DNA of 64,000 nucleotides from Parapristionchus giblindavisi (lineage: Eukaryota > Nematoda > Chromadorea > Rhabditida > Diplogasteridae): NCBI GenBank assembly GCA_943737045.1, contig CALSFV010000433.1, forward strand, positions 87,617 through 151,616. The letters run 5' to 3'. Positions 59,644 through 64,000 of this stretch are shown here, piece by piece; within the stretch, counting starts at the first letter, position 1; each line of letters starts with the position of its first letter. The notes beneath the pieces were generated by a model. The model was not told where the DNA came from. It ran no database searches and was given only the letters and a program-made list of their open reading frames with translations. A program made the position numbers and the translations under genes.

Positions 59644-61838
59644 TTATATACGGAACCCCTTATATATACGGAGCTCCATATATATACGGAGCCCCGTATA
59701 TATACGGAGCTCCATATATATATGGAGCCCCATATATATATGGAGCCCCATATATATACGGAGCTCCGTATATATATGGAGCCCCTTATATATATGGAGC
59801 CCCTTATATATACGGAGCTCCATATATATACGGAGCCCCTTATATATACGGAGCTCCATATATATACGGAGCCCCGTATATATATGGAGTCCCTTATATA
59901 TACGGAGCTCCATATATATATGGAGCCCCTTATATATACGGAGCTCCATATATATACGGAGCCCCGTATATATATGGAGCTCCATTTATATACGGAACCC
60001 CTTATATATATGGAGCCCCTTATATATACGGAGCTTCACATATATATGGAGTCCCTTATATATACGGAACTCCATATATATACGGAGCCCCTTATATATA
60101 CGGAGCTCCGTATATATATGGAGACCCTTATATATACGGAGCTCCATATATATATGGAGCCCCATATATATACGGAGCTCCGTATATATATGGAGCCCCT
60201 TATATATATGGAGCCCCTTATATATATGGAGCCCCTTATATATACGGAGCCCCTTATATATATGGAGCCCCTTATATATACGGAGCCCCTTATATATACG
60301 GAGCTCCGTATATATATGGAGCACCTTATATATACGGAGCTCCGTATATATATATGGAGCCCCTTATATATATGGAGCCCCTTATATATATGGAGCCCCT
60401 TATATATACGGAGCTCCATATATATACGGAGCCCCGTATATATATGGAGTCCCTTATATATACGGAGCTCCATATATATACGGAGCCCCGTATATATATG
60501 GAGCTCCATTTATATACGGAACCCCTTATATATATGGAGCCCCTTATATATACGGAGCTCCATATATATACGGAGCCCCGTATATATATGGAGTCCCTTA
60601 TATATACGGAGCTCCATATATATACGGAGCCCCGTATATATATGGAGCTCCATTTATATACGGAACCCCTTATATATACGGAGCTCCATATATATATGGA
60701 GCCCCGTATATATACGGAGCTCCACATATATATGGAGTCCCTTATATATACGGAGCTCCATATATATACGGAGCCCCTTATATATACGGAGCTCCGTATA
60801 TATATGGAGACCCTTATATATACGGAGCTCCATATATATATGGAGCCCCATATATATACGGAGCTCCGTATATATATGGAGCCCCTTATATATATGGAGC
60901 CCCTTATATATATGGAGCCCCTTATATATACGGAGCCCCTTATATATATGGAGCCCCTTATATATACGGAGCTCCATATATATACGGAGCCCCTTATATA
61001 TACGGAGCTCCATATATATACGGAGCCCCTTATATATACGGAGCTCCGTATATATATGGAGCCCCTTATATATACGGAGCTCCGTATATATATGGAGCCC
61101 CTTATATATATGGAGCCCCTTATATATACGGAGCTCCATATATATACGGAGCCCCTTATATATACGGAGCTCCATATATATACGGAGCCCCGTATATATA
61201 TGGAGCTCCATTTATATACGGAACCCCTTATATATACGGAGCTCCATATATATACGGAGCCCCGTATATATACGGAGCTCCATATATATATGGAGCCCCA
61301 TATATATATGGAGCCCCATATATATACGGAGCTCCGTATATATATGGAGCCCCTTATATATATGGAGCCCCTTATATATACGGAGCTCCATATATATACG
61401 GAGCCCCTTATATATACGGAGCTCCATATATATACGGAGCCCCGTATATATATGGAGTCCCTTATATATACGGAGCTCCATATATATATGGAGCCCCTTA
61501 TATATACGGAGCTCCATATATATACGGAGCCCCGTATATATATGGAGCTCCATTTATATACGGAACCCCTTATATATATGGAGCCCCTTATATATACGGA
61601 GCTTCACATATATATGGAGTCCCTTATATATACGGAACTCCATATATATACGGAGCCCCTTATATATACGGAGCTCCGTATATATATGGAGACCCTTATA
61701 TATACGGAGCTCCATATATATATGGAGCCCCATATATATACGGAGCTCCGTATATATATGGAGCCCCTTATATATATGGAGCCCCTTATATATATGGAGC
61801 CCCTTATATATACGGAGCCCCTTATATATATGGAGCCC
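59644..61838. repeat. Satellite B local duplication, offset 1568 bp
   Basis: About 0.6 kb from 59644 recurs from 61212. The rare GAGCTTCACATATATATGG at 60031 and 61599 fixes the offset at 1568 bp (87 units plus one TA step). The right edge of the match is approximate. Confidence 0.7.
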
Positions 61839-64000
61839 CTTATATATACGGAGCTCCGTATATATATGGAGCTCCTTATATATACGGAGCTCCATATATA
61901 TACGGAGCCCCTTATATATACGGAGCTCCATATATATACGGAGCCGCTTATATATACGGAGCTCCGTATATATATGGAGCCCCTTATATATACGGAGCTC
62001 CATATATATACGGAGCCCCTTATATATACGGAGCTCCATATATATATGGAGCCCCTTATATATACGGAGCTCCATATATATACGGAGCCCCGTATATATA
62101 TGGAGTCCCTTATATATACGGAGCTCCATATATATACGGAGCCCCGTATATATATGGAGCTCCATTTATATACGGAACCCCTTATATATACGGAGCTCCA
62201 TATATATATGGAGCCCCTTATATATACGGAGCTCCACATATATATGGAGTCCCTTATATATACGGAGCTCCATATATATACGGAGCCCTTTATATATACG
62301 GAGCTCCGTATATATATGGAGACCCTTATATATACGGAGCTCCATATATATATATGGAGCCCCATATATATACGGAGCTCCGTATATATATGGAGCCCCT
62401 TATATATATGGAGCCCCTTATATATATGGAGTCCCTTATATATACGGAGCTCCATATATATACGGAGCCCCTTATATATACGGAGCTCCGTATATATATG
62501 GAGACCCTTATATATACGGAGCTCCATATATATTTGGAGCCCCATATATATATGGAGCCCCATATATATACGGAGCTCCGTATATATATGGAGCCCCTTA
62601 TATATATGGAGCCCCTTATATATACGGAGCTCCATATATATACGGAGCCCCTTATATATACGGAGCTCCATATATATACGGAGCCCCGTATATATATGGA
62701 GTCCCTTATATATACGGAGCTCCATATATATATGGAGCCCCTTATATATACGGAGCTAGATATATATACGGAGCCCCGTATATATATGGAGTCCCTTATA
62801 TATACGGAGCTCCATATATATACGGAGCCCCGTATATATATGGAGCTCCATTTATATACGGAACCCCTTATATATACGGAGCTCCATATATATATGGAGC
62901 CCCTTATATATACGGAGCTCCACATATATATGGAGTCCCTTATATATACGGAGCTCCATATATATACGGAGCCCCTTATATATACGGAGCTCCGTATATA
63001 TATGGAGACCCTTATATATACGGAGCTCCATATATATATGGAGCCCCATATATATACGGAGCTCCGTATATATATGGAGCCCCTTATATATATGGAGCCC
63101 CTTATATATATGGAGCCCCTTATATATACGGAGCCCCTTATATATATGGAGCCCCTTATATATACGGAGCCCCTTATATATACGGAGCTCCGTATATATA
63201 TGGAGCACCTTATATATACGGAGCTCCGTATATATATATGGAGCCCCTTATATATATGGAGCCCCTTATATATATGGAGCCCCTTATATATACGGAGCTC
63301 CATATATATACGGAGCCCCGTATATATATGGAGTCCCTTATATATACGGAGCTCCATATATATACGGAGCCCCGTATATATATGGAGCTCCATTTATATA
63401 CGGAACCCCTTATATATATGGAGCCCCTTATATATACGGAGCTCCATATATATACGGAGCCCCGTATATATATGGAGTCCCTTATATATACGGAGCTCCA
63501 TATATATACGGAGCCCCGTATATATATGGAGCTCCATTTATATACGGAACCCCTTATATATACGGAGCTCCATATATATATGGAGCCCCGTATATATACG
63601 GAGCTCCACATATATATGGAGTCCCTTATATATACGGAGCTCCATATATATACGGAGCCCCTTATATATACGGAGCTCCGTATATATATGGAGACCCTTA
63701 TATATACGGAGCTCCATATATATATGGAGCCCCATATATATACGGAGCTCCGTATATATATGGAGCCCCTTATATATATGGAGCCCCTTATATATATGGA
63801 GCCCCTTATATATACGGAGCCCCTTATATATATGGAGCCCCTTATATATACGGAGCTCCATATATATACGGAGCCCCTTATATATACGGAGCTCCATATA
63901 TATACGGAGCCCCTTATATATACGGAGCTCCGTATATATATGGAGCCCCTTATATATACGGAGCTCCGTATATATATGGAGCCCCTTATATATATGGAGC
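60065..64000. repeat. Satellite B local duplication, offset 2884 bp
   Basis: About 1.05 kb (60065-61116) recurs at 62949-64000 and may continue past the window. The rare GGAGCACC at 60318 and 63202 fixes the offset at 2884 bp. Several consecutive marker positions (60509/63393, 60654/63538, 60727/63611) agree with it. Confidence 0.75.

Larger units (their letters stand above)
51442..64000. repeat. Satellite B, fifth and longest segment, running off the right edge
   Basis: This is about 12.6 kb (about 700 units) of the 18-bp repeat with no other insertion. TA-tract length varies in 2-bp steps, for example the longer tracts near 56430 and 57664. The core variants GGAGATCC (56560-58040 region), GGAGCACC (60318, 63202) and GAGCTTCACA (60031, 61599) mark local amplification. 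Open frames of up to 2221 codons cross it on the + strand and hundreds of codons on the - strand. All come from a stop-free 18-bp period and are not genes. Their repeated peptides (YIYGAP, IYTELH, YIRSSI) are the three frame readings of one unit. Confidence 0.96.

Noticed and set aside
1..64000. Telomeric repeat or chromosome end
   Set aside because: Neither the 41-bp nor the 18-bp unit is a telomere motif, and I see no TTAGGC, TTAGGG or similar array.

Overview
This window looks like nuclear DNA from a eukaryote, most likely an invertebrate animal. It has almost no conventional genes. It is built from two satellite arrays plus a young LTR retrotransposon that is present twice. The retrotransposon polyprotein has the wording typical of Ty3/gypsy elements of the Mag or K02A2.6-like type common in nematodes, for example LLAIFGSKNGIPV and CTPAEIFLGRKMR. 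A nematode host is therefore my best guess, by inference only. I see no rRNA, tRNA, CRISPR array or bacterial-style gene.

Layout. (1) Positions 1-34272 are satellite A, a 41-bp tandem repeat (about 830 copies, about 56% GC in the unit) centred on the palindrome GGGCTAGCCC. It has layered higher-order structure and a recurring 22-bp short unit. (2) At 34272/34273 it switches abruptly to satellite B, an 18-bp tandem repeat of a GGAGCYCC core plus an alternating TA tract. Satellite B runs to the right edge with interruptions. (3) A complete LTR retrotransposon (35264-40460) sits inside satellite B. It has two 226-bp LTRs that look identical and a 5-bp target duplication ATATG. Its gag-pol frame is broken by a 1-bp deletion. 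(4) Satellite B resumes at 40461-42032. A 276-bp unique island (42033-42308) then interrupts it, and more satellite B follows (42309-44822). (5) A 155-bp unique filler (44823-44977) leads into a second retrotransposon copy (44978-49593). This copy lacks the 5' LTR but has one intact 1393-codon gag-pol frame. (6) Satellite B (49594-51165), a second copy of the unique island (51166-51441), and satellite B to 64000 complete the window.

How the parts relate. Parts 3-4 and 5-6 are not two independent insertions. They are a tandem segmental duplication with an offset of 9132-9133 bp and about 0.1% difference. The right-hand retroelement begins inside the 5' UTR (35846 corresponds to 44978), and the 155-bp filler lies exactly at the duplication junction. 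The left copy therefore has all cis signals (LTRs, primer-binding site, purine tract) but a broken frame. The right copy has an intact polyprotein but no 5' LTR or primer-binding site.

Most very long open frames across satellite B (up to about 2200 codons) are artefacts. An 18-bp repeat without stop triplets is open in all six frames.
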